A stretch of 64,000 bases of DNA. Source: Bradyrhizobium sp. 21. Its GTDB lineage: Bacteria; Pseudomonadota; Alphaproteobacteria; Rhizobiales; Xanthobacteraceae. Of this stretch, positions 53,518 to 63,121 are shown piece by piece (position 1 is the first letter of the stretch; every line of letters starts with the position of its first letter). The stretch lies in NCBI RefSeq assembly GCF_023073335.1, contig NZ_JADPJG010000012.1, forward strand, positions 1 to 64,000, in the 5' to 3' direction. Made by a program: the position numbers and the translations under genes. The notes under the pieces are model-generated. The model was not told the origin of the DNA and ran no database searches. It saw only the letters and a program-made list of their open reading frames with translations.

Positions 53518-53532
53518 GAAACAATTCGTTTC
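53518..53532. promoter_or_regulatory. Possible LysR operator
   Basis: GAAAC-AATTC-GTTTC, a 15-base dyad, lies in the 117-base spacer between the divergent LysR and SDR genes. A further GTTTC follows at about 53537. Confidence 0.5.
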
Positions 53533-53608
53533 AACAGTTTCTATTTCTATACCACAGGCGGAGGCTTATCCAAGGGTCAATCGCAAACCTACGGAATGGA
53601 GAAATCCA

Positions 53609-54361
53609 ATGACCAAGAAGCTCTCAGGCAAGGTTGCCCTCGTCACCGGCGGGTCCCGCGGCATCGGCGCGGCCTCTGCCCGCGCTCTCGCCGATGAAGG
53701 CGCGGATGTCGCCATCAGCTATGTCGCCTCGCCCGAGAAGGCCGAAGCGGTCGTCGCCGAACTGAAAGCCAGGGGCGTCAAGGCACGCGCCTTCAAGGCG
53801 GACCAGGCCTCCGCAAAGGACGTGACGCAGCTCGTCAACGACGTCGCGAAGGAATTCGGCCATCTCGACATCCTCGTCAACAACGCCGGTGTCGCCGCAG
53901 GCGGCGCGATCGACGACGCCAAGGCCGACACGGAAGCCCTGACTCGCCAGGATGCGATCAACGTGCATGGCGTGATCGCGGCGATCCGCGCCGCCTCGCA
54001 ATTGATGGGCGAAGGCGGTCGCATCGTCACCGTCGGCTCCATGCTGGCCGACCGCGCCTCGTTCCCGGGCCTTGCCGACTACGTCGCCACCAAGGCGGCC
54101 GTCGTCGGTTACACCAAGGGCGCGGCGCGCGACCTCGGCCCGCGCGGCATCACCGTGAACGTGGTGCAGCCCGGCTCGATCGACACCGACATGAATCCGA
54201 AGGACGGCGGCGAGTTCGCCGAGACCCAGCGCAAGCAGCACGCGCTGCAGCGCTTCGGCCGCCCCGAGGAAGTCGCAGCCGGCGTCGTCTTCCTCGCAAG
54301 CCCGGAAGCCTCCTTCGTCACGGGCACCGTGCTCAACGTCGATGGCGGTTTCGGCGCCTGA
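53609..54361 (+). CDS. Short-chain dehydrogenase/reductase, 3-oxoacyl reductase-like
   Basis: The 250-residue classical SDR has TGGSRGIG at residues 13-20, NNAG at 91-94, Ser near 144, Y158-x3-K162, and VLNVDGGFGA at the end. It is NADPH type (Ser-Arg after TGG). It is the first gene of the SDR-pirin-WrbA operon driven divergently from LysR. The ATG at 53609 follows GGAG. Confidence 0.93.
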   Translation: MTKKLSGKVALVTGGSRGIGAASARALADEGADVAISYVASPEKAEAVVAELKARGVKARAFKADQASAKDVTQLVNDVAKEFGHLDILVNNAGVAAGGAIDDAKADTEALTRQDAINVHGVIAAIRAASQLMGEGGRIVTVGSMLADRASFPGLADYVATKAAVVGYTKGAARDLGPRGITVNVVQPGSIDTDMNPKDGGEFAETQRKQHALQRFGRPEEVAAGVVFLASPEASFVTGTVLNVDGGFGA

Positions 54362-54397
54362 TCAAGACGCCGACCGTTCCAACAAGGAATTACGCAG

Positions 54398-55096
54398 ATG
54401 ATCGAACTCAGACCTTTCGCAAAGCTCGGCGGCGCCGATCACGGCTGGCTCAACGCCAAGCATCATTTCTCCTTCGGAAGCCACTATGACCCCGACAACA
54501 TGGGTCACGGCGCCCTACGGGTGTGGAACGACGACGAGATCGCGCCGAACACCGGCTTCCCCGCTCATCCCCACGCCAACATGGAAATCATCACCTATGT
54601 GCGCGAGGGCGCGATCACCCATCAGGACAGCCTCGGCAACGAGGGCCGCACCGAGGCGGGCGACGTGCAGGTGATGAGCGCCGGCAGCGGCATTCGCCAC
54701 TCCGAGTACAATCTGGAGCCAAACAAGACCCGGATCTTCCAGATCTGGATCGAGCCGACCGCGCGCGGCGGTCAACCTACCTGGGGCTCGAAGCCGTTCC
54801 CCAAGGCGGATCGCTCGGGCAAGCTCGTCATCATCGCCAGCGGCGACGCCAGCGACACGGACGCGCTGCCGATCCGCGCCGATGCGCGGGTGCTCGCCAC
54901 CACGCTGAAGGCCGGGGAGAGCGCAGAGTACGAGCCGCAGAAATCGCGGCACCTCTACCTCGTGCCCGCGGCGGGCTCAGTGGAGATCAACGGCGTGCGC
55001 GTCAATGCCCGTGACGGCGCCGCGATCCGCGACGAGGACAGGCTGAAGATCACGGCTCTGGAAGACACAGAGCTCGTGCTCGTCGACGCGGCGTAA
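54398..55096 (+). CDS. Pirin family protein (YhhW-like)
   Basis: The 232-residue bicupin has the iron-binding pirin motifs [22 protein letters not shown] (positions only) and GIRHSEYN. E. coli YhhW has quercetinase activity; here the physiological substrate is unknown. It lies 36 bases after the SDR gene and 47 before the WrbA gene in the same orientation, suggesting co-regulation. Confidence 0.93.
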   Translation: MIELRPFAKLGGADHGWLNAKHHFSFGSHYDPDNMGHGALRVWNDDEIAPNTGFPAHPHANMEIITYVREGAITHQDSLGNEGRTEAGDVQVMSAGSGIRHSEYNLEPNKTRIFQIWIEPTARGGQPTWGSKPFPKADRSGKLVIIASGDASDTDALPIRADARVLATTLKAGESAEYEPQKSRHLYLVPAAGSVEINGVRVNARDGAAIRDEDRLKITALEDTELVLVDAA

Positions 55097-55143
55097 CGAC
55101 GCTCACACGGAATAACTCAACTCATCATTCAACGGAGACCATC

Positions 55144-55743
55144 ATGACCAAAGTTCTCGTCCTCTATTATTCCGCGTATGGCCACATCGAAGCGATGGCC
55201 AATGCCGTCGCCGAAGGCGCGCGCGCCGCCGGCGCCACCGTCGACATCAAGCGCGTGCCCGAACTGGTGCCGGCCGAGGTCGCCAAGGCGTCCTATTACA
55301 AGGTCGATCAGGCCGCACCCATCGCCAAGATCGAGGATCTCGCCAACTACGACGCGATCATCGTCGGTACCGGCACCCGCTTCGGCCGCATGGCCTCGCA
55401 GATGGCGAACTTCCTCGACCAGGCCGGCGGGCTCTGGGCCAAGGGCGCGCTGCACGGCAAGGTCGGCGGCGCCTTCACCGCGACCGCGACCCAGCATGGC
55501 GGCCAGGAGACGACGTTGTTCTCGATCATCACCAACCTGCTGCATTTCGGCATGACCATCGTCGGGTTGAACTACGGCTTCGCCGGCCAGATGAAGCTCG
55601 ACGAGGTCACCGGCGGCGCGCCCTACGGCGCGACCACGATCACCGGCGGCGACGGCAGCCGCCAGCCCAGCGTCAACGAGCTTGAAGGCGCGCGCTATCA
55701 GGGCCGCCAGATCGCAGAGACGGCCAGGAAGCTGCATGGCTGA
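55144..55743 (+). CDS. wrbA: NAD(P)H:quinone oxidoreductase
   Basis: The 199-residue WrbA flavodoxin-like protein has [48 protein letters not shown] (positions only) and [19 protein letters not shown]. Two-electron reduction of quinones protects against redox cycling. It is the last gene of the SDR-pirin-WrbA operon, and a GGAGA site precedes the ATG. Confidence 0.95.
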   Translation: MTKVLVLYYSAYGHIEAMANAVAEGARAAGATVDIKRVPELVPAEVAKASYYKVDQAAPIAKIEDLANYDAIIVGTGTRFGRMASQMANFLDQAGGLWAKGALHGKVGGAFTATATQHGGQETTLFSIITNLLHFGMTIVGLNYGFAGQMKLDEVTGGAPYGATTITGGDGSRQPSVNELEGARYQGRQIAETARKLHG

Positions 55744-55773
55744 GCCACATGGCTGACGCGAGGGGGCTATTTT

Positions 55774-56919
55774 TCAGCGCGCCCCTTTGCCCAACGCCTG
55801 CGCCGCGAGAGCGGCAAGCCTGGGGTGGCGGCGCAGGCCCTGCGCGGCGTGGTCGCGCCATGCGAATGGCATGCCGCGCCAGGACAGCGCGACGCTGGCA
55901 TCGGTCAGCGGCACGGGCTCGGCGCCAAAACGGCGCTTGTAGTCCTGGTTGCCGATGCTGAGGTCGAAACGGCGAACGCCCTTTGCATGCAGTGCCGCCA
56001 TGGTGCGCTCGGTCACGAGCAGCCCCGGCGAGCAGCTGGACCATGAATCCCCGGCGTGGCTGATGCGCAGGAGGAAATAGGTCGCGCCATGCCTGACGCC
56101 GAGCGTGGTGGCAACGACGCCCTCGTCGCACACCAGCGCCGAGATGACGGCGTAACCGTCCGTGACACCCTGGCGGGCGACCTCGCGATAGAACTGCGCA
56201 TGGGATTCGTCATTGAGGACGAAGCGCGAGCCGAGCTTCCGCATGCGCGCCTGCTGCTGGACATCCATGACATCCAGCAGCTCGCGCGCACGCGCGACAC
56301 CGGTGGCGATCTCGAACCGCGCGCCGGCATGACGGCTGAACACACGCCAGCAGCGCGGCATCTGCATACGTTTGATCGAGGCCTGGTAGCCTTCATAATC
56401 GTCGCCCGTCAGCACGAGATTGCCGTTGAGCGAGCAGGATCCGATCCGGCCGAGCGACACCAGCGGGTTCGGATTGCCGCCGACATGGGCCGGCATCTTC
56501 TTCAGACGCAGCAGATCGAAGCGGTCGGGCAAGGCGCGCAAGGCGTCGATCAACGCCTTGCCGATCGTATCGGTCGCCGCCGCGTCCAGCGCGCCATCGA
56601 GGGCCAGGATCGGCGCGTTGTTGTCGGAGACGCCTAAATCGGCGAATTCGACGATGCGGACGCCGCGCCTGAGGTGGCTGATCATCGGCACCACCGCGAT
56701 GTCCTTGCCGGTCGCGGCATCGGAGATCAATGCAATCAGCGGCGCGAGATGGTGGAACGCCTCGTACCAGGCGCTGAGCCAGTAACCATGCTGGAACGCG
56801 GTGCGATGGCCTGCGTTCAAGCGCGATGCGGCCTGTCGCCAGTCACGCACGAACTCGACCGCGATTCCTGACGTCCTGGAGACAAGGCCATCTGGTTGCT
56901 GGACGCTGAGGAACGTCAT
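55774..56919 (-). CDS. GNAT acetyltransferase of the CelD/BcsL type
   Basis: The 381-residue protein has an N-terminal region with HRTAFQHGYWLSAWYEAFHH and a C-terminal Acetyltransf_6 (CelD/FemAB-like) domain: RFVLNDESHAQFYREVARQ, LVCDEGVVATTLGVRHGATYFLLRISH and GVRRFDLSIGNQDYKRRFGAEP (positions only). Such proteins acylate or modify exopolysaccharide or cellulose. The ATG at 56919 overlaps the upstream Wzy-like stop as ATGA; an upstream Met is possible. It sits at the end of the polysaccharide block. Confidence 0.85.
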   Translation of the reverse strand: MTFLSVQQPDGLVSRTSGIAVEFVRDWRQAASRLNAGHRTAFQHGYWLSAWYEAFHHLAPLIALISDAATGKDIAVVPMISHLRRGVRIVEFADLGVSDNNAPILALDGALDAAATDTIGKALIDALRALPDRFDLLRLKKMPAHVGGNPNPLVSLGRIGSCSLNGNLVLTGDDYEGYQASIKRMQMPRCWRVFSRHAGARFEIATGVARARELLDVMDVQQQARMRKLGSRFVLNDESHAQFYREVARQGVTDGYAVISALVCDEGVVATTLGVRHGATYFLLRISHAGDSWSSCSPGLLVTERTMAALHAKGVRRFDLSIGNQDYKRRFGAEPVPLTDASVALSWRGMPFAWRDHAAQGLRRHPRLAALAAQALGKGAR

Positions 56920-58256
56920 CCGCGAGGACGCCCCGGTTGCATCTGCTCGACGCATTGGAACCTTGCCAGGAAGTGCAGGCCGGCCACGGCGAGAGCGAAC
57001 ATGAACCAGATCGGATTCTGCCGTTCGAGCAGGAAGGTCTCGGTGGCCCCGTAATACAGGCCGAACAGCCACACGGTCAGGAACAACTTTGCCAGCGCAC
57101 CACTGCGGTTGTGAGTCCGGGCCGACTGGAAATTTCCAAGCGGCGCGAGCACGAAGACAAGGATGACCAGCAACAGTCCCGGCAGGCCGATAGTGACGGC
57201 GAGGTCAAGGTAGCTGTTGTGACTGTGCGCGGCGGTCGTCGCCCATTCGGCGCCCTGGGTGGTCTGCCGCGCGGTCACGTCGTCCCAGAAGGCCGCATAG
57301 CCGTGGCCGATGATCGGCTTTTCGGCGACGGCTGCGAGCGCGAACTCCCAGATGGCGGAGCGGCCGGTGAAGGTGGGGTCGAGCGGGAGCAGCCGCGTCA
57401 TCGCCCCGAGCGCCGGGCTCAAGACGCTGCCGACCGTCAGCAGATTCATCACGATCAGCGGCACGAAGCAGATGATCCGCTTCAGCCACAGGCTTGGCGT
57501 GACGCAGACCAGCGAGGCGAGCGCGTAGATCGCAAGGCACAGCACCGACGACGTCTTGCCGCCGGTGAAGATCAGGAAAATGCCGGCAAGTGCTGCGATC
57601 GCCGGGCCCATCACGAACGAGCCGACGGCGGACAGGTAAATGCCGACATAGACCAGGATGGTCATCACGGGCGAGGCGATGTTCTTGTGGCCAAAGCTGC
57701 CGCGCCAGTCGCCGGCCAGTTGCGGCTCGGTGACGTCGAGTGCGGTGTGCATCGCATATTGCGGCGCGAGGAAGACGCCGAGATAACAGAGCGCGAGCAG
57801 TACGAGCGCCGCACAACCGAGGCACAGATTGAAGCTCCGCTGGGTCGGCGGCAGCAATGGCAACAGGACGGCGAGCGACATCACGCTGGCCGTAAGCACG
57901 AAGCGCTGGATCGAAACGCCGCGGTTCTCGGAGAAGACGATGTTGAACAACAGCCAGCCGACCAAACAGAGATGCAGCGGCGTCACCAGGCTCTTCAGCG
58001 CGGGCGCATCGGTCGTGGCGACAAACAGCACAGCGACCGCAGCCAGCAGGCCCCAGGCGACATAGGTGAGCGCCATTCGCCCGCCGACGACGGTGGTGAC
58101 ATCCGCGCTGCGCAGGTCCTGAAATGGATCGAGCGTGATCAGCACCAGCAGCAACGCCGCAATCGCGACGAGGCAACGCGCCACCCGCACGGCATTCAGC
58201 CCCGCCAGTCCATCGTGCAGGGCGCGGCTGAACGATCGGGCGTCGACGTCACTCAT
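56916..58256 (-). CDS. O-antigen ligase/polymerase family membrane protein (Wzy-like)
   Basis: The 446-residue protein has about ten membrane spans and the Wzy_C/O-antigen-ligase signature in the large periplasmic loop: KPIIGHGYAAFWDD followed by HSHNSYLDLAVTIGLPGLLL. It probably polymerises or ligates repeating units. The start MSDVDAR at 58256 is chosen; a GTG 18 codons earlier is possible. It is coupled to the CelD-like gene by a 4-base overlap. Confidence 0.88.
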   Translation of the reverse strand: MSDVDARSFSRALHDGLAGLNAVRVARCLVAIAALLLVLITLDPFQDLRSADVTTVVGGRMALTYVAWGLLAAVAVLFVATTDAPALKSLVTPLHLCLVGWLLFNIVFSENRGVSIQRFVLTASVMSLAVLLPLLPPTQRSFNLCLGCAALVLLALCYLGVFLAPQYAMHTALDVTEPQLAGDWRGSFGHKNIASPVMTILVYVGIYLSAVGSFVMGPAIAALAGIFLIFTGGKTSSVLCLAIYALASLVCVTPSLWLKRIICFVPLIVMNLLTVGSVLSPALGAMTRLLPLDPTFTGRSAIWEFALAAVAEKPIIGHGYAAFWDDVTARQTTQGAEWATTAAHSHNSYLDLAVTIGLPGLLLVILVFVLAPLGNFQSARTHNRSGALAKLFLTVWLFGLYYGATETFLLERQNPIWFMFALAVAGLHFLARFQCVEQMQPGRPRG

Positions 58257-58315
58257 GTCGGCGCGCTGCGATCCATGGCTCAAGGCAGATGGTGAAGCCG
58301 GGGAAGCCACTGGTC

Positions 58316-59392
58316 TTAGCCGATCCCTGTCAAGTATCCGTCAATCCTTACACCGGAGGTCCGCGGCACCGCCTGCTGCCGCACGATGCTCCGCGCGATC
58401 TCGTAATATTGCAGCGCCCGCTGTTCCAGCGTCAGATTGTCCAGGACGAAGCCGCGGGGATCGAACCTATCAGCGGCGCACCCTGCCCAGAAATCGTCCC
58501 ACCCGGCCTCGAAGCCCTTGATGTCGACGAACTTCGCGCCGCAGCGCTCGTCCCAATACGGCACCGACGACACCGGCGCGAACTGGACGCGGTGCGGATA
58601 ATAATCAGGGTCCCGCCAGGGGCCGCCGGGATCCCAGGCGAGCACCGGTACGCCGCAGGACAAAGCTTGCTGATAGGCGATGCCCTGGCTCTCGTTCTGG
58701 CACAGGAAGATCATCGCGCGCGAACGCGCGAGCGCGGCCTGATAGTCTTCTTCCTTGTAGCTGCCGTAACGCAGTTCCGTGAACGAGTGGCCCTCCCTGG
58801 TGAGCCGGGCGCGGACGGGCTCGATCAGCTCCGACGCATAGCGCTCGCGATCCCAGTGGACCTTGTCGTAGATGAGGACGTCAACGCTCTTTTGCGGCGT
58901 CGGCGACGGCGCCCACAGATCCGTGTCGATGCCGACCGGCCAGGCCTCCGTGTCGGGCCAGTACGGCCGGTACATGTCGACATACCACGGGCCGGGCACC
59001 ACGACCTTCTTCACCGGCAGGCGCTTGAACAGATCAGGGTCGTCGAGCGGATGATTATGCGCGGCGACGCCGAGCAGGATGGGATTCTTCCACGCAAACT
59101 TGTCGAGCAGGAAGGTGCGGCCGATGATGCAGGCGAGTTCGCGCGGATGCTGCGCGATGTAGCCATAATCGTTGACGCGGTAGCGGATGCCGAGCCGGTC
59201 GAGCCCCGCACAGAGATTGAGGAACACGCGGAGCTGCCCGCTCATGCGCGGCTCGCCGAGCAGCATGCGGCGCGCCATGCGCCGCAGATGCCGGTCGCCG
59301 GGAAACCAGCGATCGTCCTTGTCCTCGTAGAACAGGTTGAGGACGATGTCGTCGGGGTCGTAGTCGAGTCTCTTTGCGGGCACTGGATCCAT
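58316..59392 (-). CDS. Family 1-type glycosyltransferase
   Basis: The 358-residue protein has a GT-B-like C terminus with IFLCQNESQGIAYQQALSCGVPVLAWDPGG. The N-terminal part includes LNLCAGLDRLGIRYRVNDYGYIAQHP and an ENP-like nucleotide region VDVLIYDKVHWDRERY. It belongs to polysaccharide loci. The start MDPVPAKRLDYD at 59392 is preferred by domain position; ATG 59413 and a GTG further upstream are alternatives. The gene precedes the Wzy-like gene on the same strand. Confidence 0.85.
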   Translation of the reverse strand: MDPVPAKRLDYDPDDIVLNLFYEDKDDRWFPGDRHLRRMARRMLLGEPRMSGQLRVFLNLCAGLDRLGIRYRVNDYGYIAQHPRELACIIGRTFLLDKFAWKNPILLGVAAHNHPLDDPDLFKRLPVKKVVVPGPWYVDMYRPYWPDTEAWPVGIDTDLWAPSPTPQKSVDVLIYDKVHWDRERYASELIEPVRARLTREGHSFTELRYGSYKEEDYQAALARSRAMIFLCQNESQGIAYQQALSCGVPVLAWDPGGPWRDPDYYPHRVQFAPVSSVPYWDERCGAKFVDIKGFEAGWDDFWAGCAADRFDPRGFVLDNLTLEQRALQYYEIARSIVRQQAVPRTSGVRIDGYLTGIG

Positions 59393-59600
59393 CCGCGGCA
59401 ATCCGGTCCGCATTCTCGCACGGGACCGGCAGTCGCACTCTTCCAAATTTGCCACAGGCTTAATGCCGCCGGCTTAACGCTATTCTACGAAACCGCCGCC
59501 GCCCCGGCCTTCGCGGCAACGATTTGAGCGTGATGCGAGTATCATGCGCGGCGGCCAAGGTTGCGATCGGTCGCATTGCCAATTCGCAGATGCGCGCTGG

Positions 59601-59615
59601 TTAACAGACCCTTAA
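59601..59615. promoter_or_regulatory. CtrA-box-like site upstream of glycosyltransferase
   Basis: TTAA-CAGACCC-TTAA is a perfect TTAA-N7-TTAA. It ends 14 bases before the proposed TTG start at 59630. At about 65 percent GC roughly 0.05 such perfect sites are expected in 64 kb by chance. Confidence 0.45.
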
Positions 59616-59629
59616 AGGCGAGCCGTAGC

Positions 59630-60616
59630 TTGATTACCGCCGAAGAAATTCTCGATTTGCCGGCCACGTCACGCGTCGCTCCGGCGGCGCGCGTCCCGCT
59701 GCGGGTCGGCTCGACCACATCGGTGTCCGTCGTCATTCCGGCCAAGAACGTCGCGGCCTATGTCGGCGAAACCCTCGCCAGCGCACTGGCGCAAGCCGAA
59801 GTCACCGAAGTGATCGTCGTGGACGACGGCTCGACCGACGACACCACAGCCATCGTCCGCGCCATTCGTGACCCGCGGCTGCGCCTGATGACCAATGATT
59901 CCGCCGGCGTATCGGCTGCGCGCAATCTCGGGGCGCAGCATGCGGGCGGCCAATGGCTGCTCTTCCTCGATGCCGACGATCGCCTGCGGCCCGGCGCGGT
60001 CGCAGCGCTGCTGGCGGCCGCGCGTGGTGCTCCGCGCGCGGTTCTCGTCTACGGTGACTACAACACCATCGACAGCGAGGGACGGCAGATCGGCCGCCGC
60101 GCCCTCTTGAAAGGACGCCGCAAACCGTCCGGCGACGTGCTGACGCGGCTCGCGGCCGGCAATTTCATCGTCAATGGCGGCATTGCGCTCGCACGTGCAG
60201 AGGCTTTCCGCGCCATCGGCGGCTTCGACGTCTCGCTCAGATATTGCGAGGACTGGCACTGCTGGTGCCGTCTTGCCGCGATCGGCGAGTTCGAATTTGC
60301 GCCAAACCTTCTGCTCGACTACCGCCTGCACACCGCCAACACCATGAACGCAGCAGTGCGCACGCCGCAGGATTTCTTCCCGGCGATCGCGCGGGTGTTC
60401 GACGACGGTCTGATCATGGCGAGACTACCCGCGGGGATGGCAGCCGGGCTGCGCCGGGCCGCCGAGGTCCATCTCGTCACTTATTCGGCGATGCAAGCGG
60501 TCCGCTTCGGCAGATATCGCCAAGCCTTCGCCTATCTCGGGATGGTCGGCCGCCGCTCCCTCAAATCGCTGCCGCGCGCCGCCGTCAGGATCGCTCTCGC
60601 CTGCTTTGGCATCTAG
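59630..60616 (+). CDS. Family 2 glycosyltransferase
   Basis: The 328-residue GT-A enzyme has SVVIPAKNVAAYVGETLASALAQ (positions only), EVIVVDDGSTDDTTAI, GAQHAGGQWLLFLDADDRL, RYCEDWHCWCRL and a C-terminal LRRAAEVHLVTYSAM. The start at TTG 59630 with AAGGCGAG upstream is chosen; ATG 59561 would place a CtrA-like site inside the gene. It is part of the polysaccharide locus and overlaps the convergent glycosyltransferase stop by 4 bases. Confidence 0.88.
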   Translation: MITAEEILDLPATSRVAPAARVPLRVGSTTSVSVVIPAKNVAAYVGETLASALAQAEVTEVIVVDDGSTDDTTAIVRAIRDPRLRLMTNDSAGVSAARNLGAQHAGGQWLLFLDADDRLRPGAVAALLAAARGAPRAVLVYGDYNTIDSEGRQIGRRALLKGRRKPSGDVLTRLAAGNFIVNGGIALARAEAFRAIGGFDVSLRYCEDWHCWCRLAAIGEFEFAPNLLLDYRLHTANTMNAAVRTPQDFFPAIARVFDDGLIMARLPAGMAAGLRRAAEVHLVTYSAMQAVRFGRYRQAFAYLGMVGRRSLKSLPRAAVRIALACFGI

Positions 60617-61641
60617 GACACGATCTTCGAGGCCTCATAAGGCTTTGGCTCGATGCCGAACGCCGCAAGCATGGAGCCTAGCGCCACCAGCGCGGGGTGC
60701 ATGGCAACGACGGCCCTCGTTGTCGGAAGCAGGCGAGCCGAGCGAACCAGTGACAGCGGCAATCGTCCGAGCATCTGCGCAAACACCCGCGCCCGCGCGC
60801 CAACGCTCTGTGCGGCCTTGGACTGCACACGATAGTTGATCGCACCGATGCGCAAGCCGCGCTTGGCGATCCAGCTGAACTTGGTGCGGCTTTGCGGCAC
60901 CGTCTCGGTGATGACTGCCCCCGCCGTCCAGTGGAACGTCATGCCGGCATCGCGGCATCGCACGAAGAAATCGCAGTCGCCACCGCCGAGAAAGTTGAAG
61001 CGGAGGTCGAAAGCCGGACGGTCGAACAGCTCGAACGCCGCGCGCGTAATCAGGCAATTGCCGCAGCCATAGATCAGCGGCACCGCGCCGCTGTAATCAT
61101 AGGCAGGACGGAAGGCGGGATGATCAGCAAGCCAGGGCTTGCTGTCGTCCTCGAAGACCGGCAGCACCGGCCCGCCGACCACATCGGCGCCGGTCGCCTC
61201 CGCGGTGCGAACCATCAGCTCCAGCCAATCGGGCGACGCGATCTCGTCGTCGTCGATCATCAGGAAGCGGGTCGCGGCGGGAAACAGCGCCAGCGCCGTC
61301 TCGAACGCAGCGTTGATCGCCTGGCAATTGCCCTGTCGTTTCTCGACCAGACAAACGCCCTGCAGCCTGCCGTCGGCGAGATACTCCGCAGCAACCGGTG
61401 CGCTTTCGCGCCCTGCCGCGTCGTTCTCGACCATGACGACGGCGAAGGAGCGCGAGGTACGCTGGCCGGCGAGCGAGTCCAGCGTCAGCCGCAGATGCTG
61501 GGGGCGGCGGAAGCAGGGGATGCAGACGACGATGCCGACCGACAGGTCGATAATGCGGGAGCTCGCCGCGATCTCCCGGTTGGGATCGCGCACGGCATCC
61601 GAGATGCGCGCGGCGGACAGGTCTGTCGGGATCAATGTCAT
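60613..61641 (-). CDS. Family 2 glycosyltransferase
   Basis: The 342-residue GT2 protein has VGIVVCIPCFRRPQHLRLTLDSLAGQ (positions only), the DXD-type MIDDDEIASPDW, GGPVLPVFEDDSKPW, GGGDCDFFVRCRDAGM and ITETVPQSRTKFSW. A short hydrophobic C terminus (LPLSLVRSARLLP) may bind the membrane. It is likely a polysaccharide-assembly enzyme. It is convergent with the previous GT2 gene. Confidence 0.9.
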   Translation of the reverse strand: MTLIPTDLSAARISDAVRDPNREIAASSRIIDLSVGIVVCIPCFRRPQHLRLTLDSLAGQRTSRSFAVVMVENDAAGRESAPVAAEYLADGRLQGVCLVEKRQGNCQAINAAFETALALFPAATRFLMIDDDEIASPDWLELMVRTAEATGADVVGGPVLPVFEDDSKPWLADHPAFRPAYDYSGAVPLIYGCGNCLITRAAFELFDRPAFDLRFNFLGGGDCDFFVRCRDAGMTFHWTAGAVITETVPQSRTKFSWIAKRGLRIGAINYRVQSKAAQSVGARARVFAQMLGRLPLSLVRSARLLPTTRAVVAMHPALVALGSMLAAFGIEPKPYEASKIVS

Positions 61642-62038
61642 GACGCTCTAGATGTCCGAGATAGATTGAAAAAGCCCTGCTACGATCATGCAGGAATCGG
61701 CACTGTCCTGCGTCGGCACATTACGGCGGGACAGATGCGTCCCAAGATGAACGGCAGGCCCGGGGCCCAAAGCGGCGCCAAGAAGCCGATCTCCCCGCAC
61801 ACACGCGCTTAACCGCTTTCCCGCGTTTCTCCTGCGAAACCTTCCGCATGTGATAGTGCAATTCGCAGTCCATTGCGCCAGCCACGGCCCGACATGAACG
61901 ATGCCGTAGTTAACGCCTGTGCGCATTAACCCAAGCGTAAGCACCGCGACCGGTGACGAGCCGCGGCATCAGATTTGCTCTTCGAGCATGCGCGATTTTT
62001 CCTGTAAATTTGAGTCGAACAAGCGCGGTCAGAGAAAA
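61642..62038. other. Intergenic region upstream of methyltransferase
   Basis: There is no gene in these 397 bases. They contain promoter-like AT-rich stretches and two TTAAC motifs (near 61914 and 61926), which do not match the N7 spacing of a CtrA box. No RNA gene was recognised. Confidence 0.4.
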
Positions 62039-62839
62039 ATGAACAAGCCAGCCACGATCGATTTCGCGACAGCCGCGGCGATTCTAGTCCCCGCGGCGAC
62101 TGCCCCCACCCAGGCGCTGCACGATCTGGTCCCCGGCGAAGCCCGCGACAGCCTGCTCGCCGTCCATGACGTACTGCGCCGCGAACTGCCGCAGGGTCCG
62201 CTCGCCATCTATGAAGCCGGCGGCGGCTCATGCAGCGTTTTGCCGCCGGAATTGCCGGGCCGCAGCAAGGTCACCGTCGTCGACATCGACGAGGACCAGG
62301 TCCGCAACAATACCTACGCGGACGAAGCAATCCTCGGCGACGTCCAGACCTACCGCTTCGGGCACGAAACCTTCGATCTGGTGATCTGCTACAACGTGAT
62401 CGAGCATCTGCCCCATGTCGACGCCGCGCTCCTGAATTTTCGCGATGCGCTCAAGCGCGGCGGGATGATCCTGATCGGCGCGCCCAATCCGCGCTCGCTG
62501 TCCGGCGTCGTCACCAAATATTCGCCGCACTGGTTCCACGTCTGGTTCTACCGGCACATCCGCGGAATCAAGGATGCGGGCCAGCCGGGCGAGCCGCCGT
62601 TCCCGACCTTCTTCCATCCCCTGGTGACGCTGCCGAGGCTCGAAGCGTTCGCCGCGGCCAACGGCCTCGATATGATCTACTGCCGTGAGGTCGAGAGCCC
62701 GCGTTATCCCGAGATGCGCCGGCGCAAGCCGCTGGTCGCAGCCCTGGTCGACGCCGGCGCCGCCGCGCTGAACGCCGTATTTCCGCGCGGGACCGACGTC
62801 CGCCGCGGCGACTATCACGTCATCCTGCGAAAAAGCTGA
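62039..62839 (+). CDS. Class I SAM-dependent methyltransferase
   Basis: The 266-residue protein has the Rossmann methyltransferase pattern: motif I IYEAGGGS at about 57-64, acidic VDIDEDQ, CYNVIEHLPHVDAAL (Methyltransf_11 type) and GGMILIGAPNPRSL. The C-terminal domain has PRLEAFAAANGLDMIYC. It probably methylates a sugar or lipid intermediate in polysaccharide synthesis, inferred from the neighbours. The ATG at 62039 is used. Confidence 0.9.
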   Translation: MNKPATIDFATAAAILVPAATAPTQALHDLVPGEARDSLLAVHDVLRRELPQGPLAIYEAGGGSCSVLPPELPGRSKVTVVDIDEDQVRNNTYADEAILGDVQTYRFGHETFDLVICYNVIEHLPHVDAALLNFRDALKRGGMILIGAPNPRSLSGVVTKYSPHWFHVWFYRHIRGIKDAGQPGEPPFPTFFHPLVTLPRLEAFAAANGLDMIYCREVESPRYPEMRRRKPLVAALVDAGAAALNAVFPRGTDVRRGDYHVILRKS

Positions 62840-63121
62840 CCGCCATGGTGCACGTGCGGCCGATCGCAAGTCGAGCGAAGCCTCGCGGCCGCGCTGCGCG
62901 CGGTAACGAACCGTTAATTTCTGAGGGACCTCAGCCTCACTGCGACGCGTCGAAGAGTGGCATGCGCTTAAACGCTTTGTTTGCCATTTCGGTGAATAGT
63001 CCCTCAATGAGTATGGTTAATTTTCCCTGTTGCGTTGATTGGGCACCTATATCTGAGGTGCGTGGCGTAGAGCGAAGAGTAACCCCTCAGCACGCGACAG
63101 TTGGAATGAAAGCTGGGGATT
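62840..63121. other. Promoter region of Wzc/ExoP-like gene
   Basis: This 282-base spacer holds a CtrA-like GTAA-CGAACCG-TTAA (62903-62917, one mismatch) and AT-rich stretches near 63010. No gene is seen. Confidence 0.45.
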
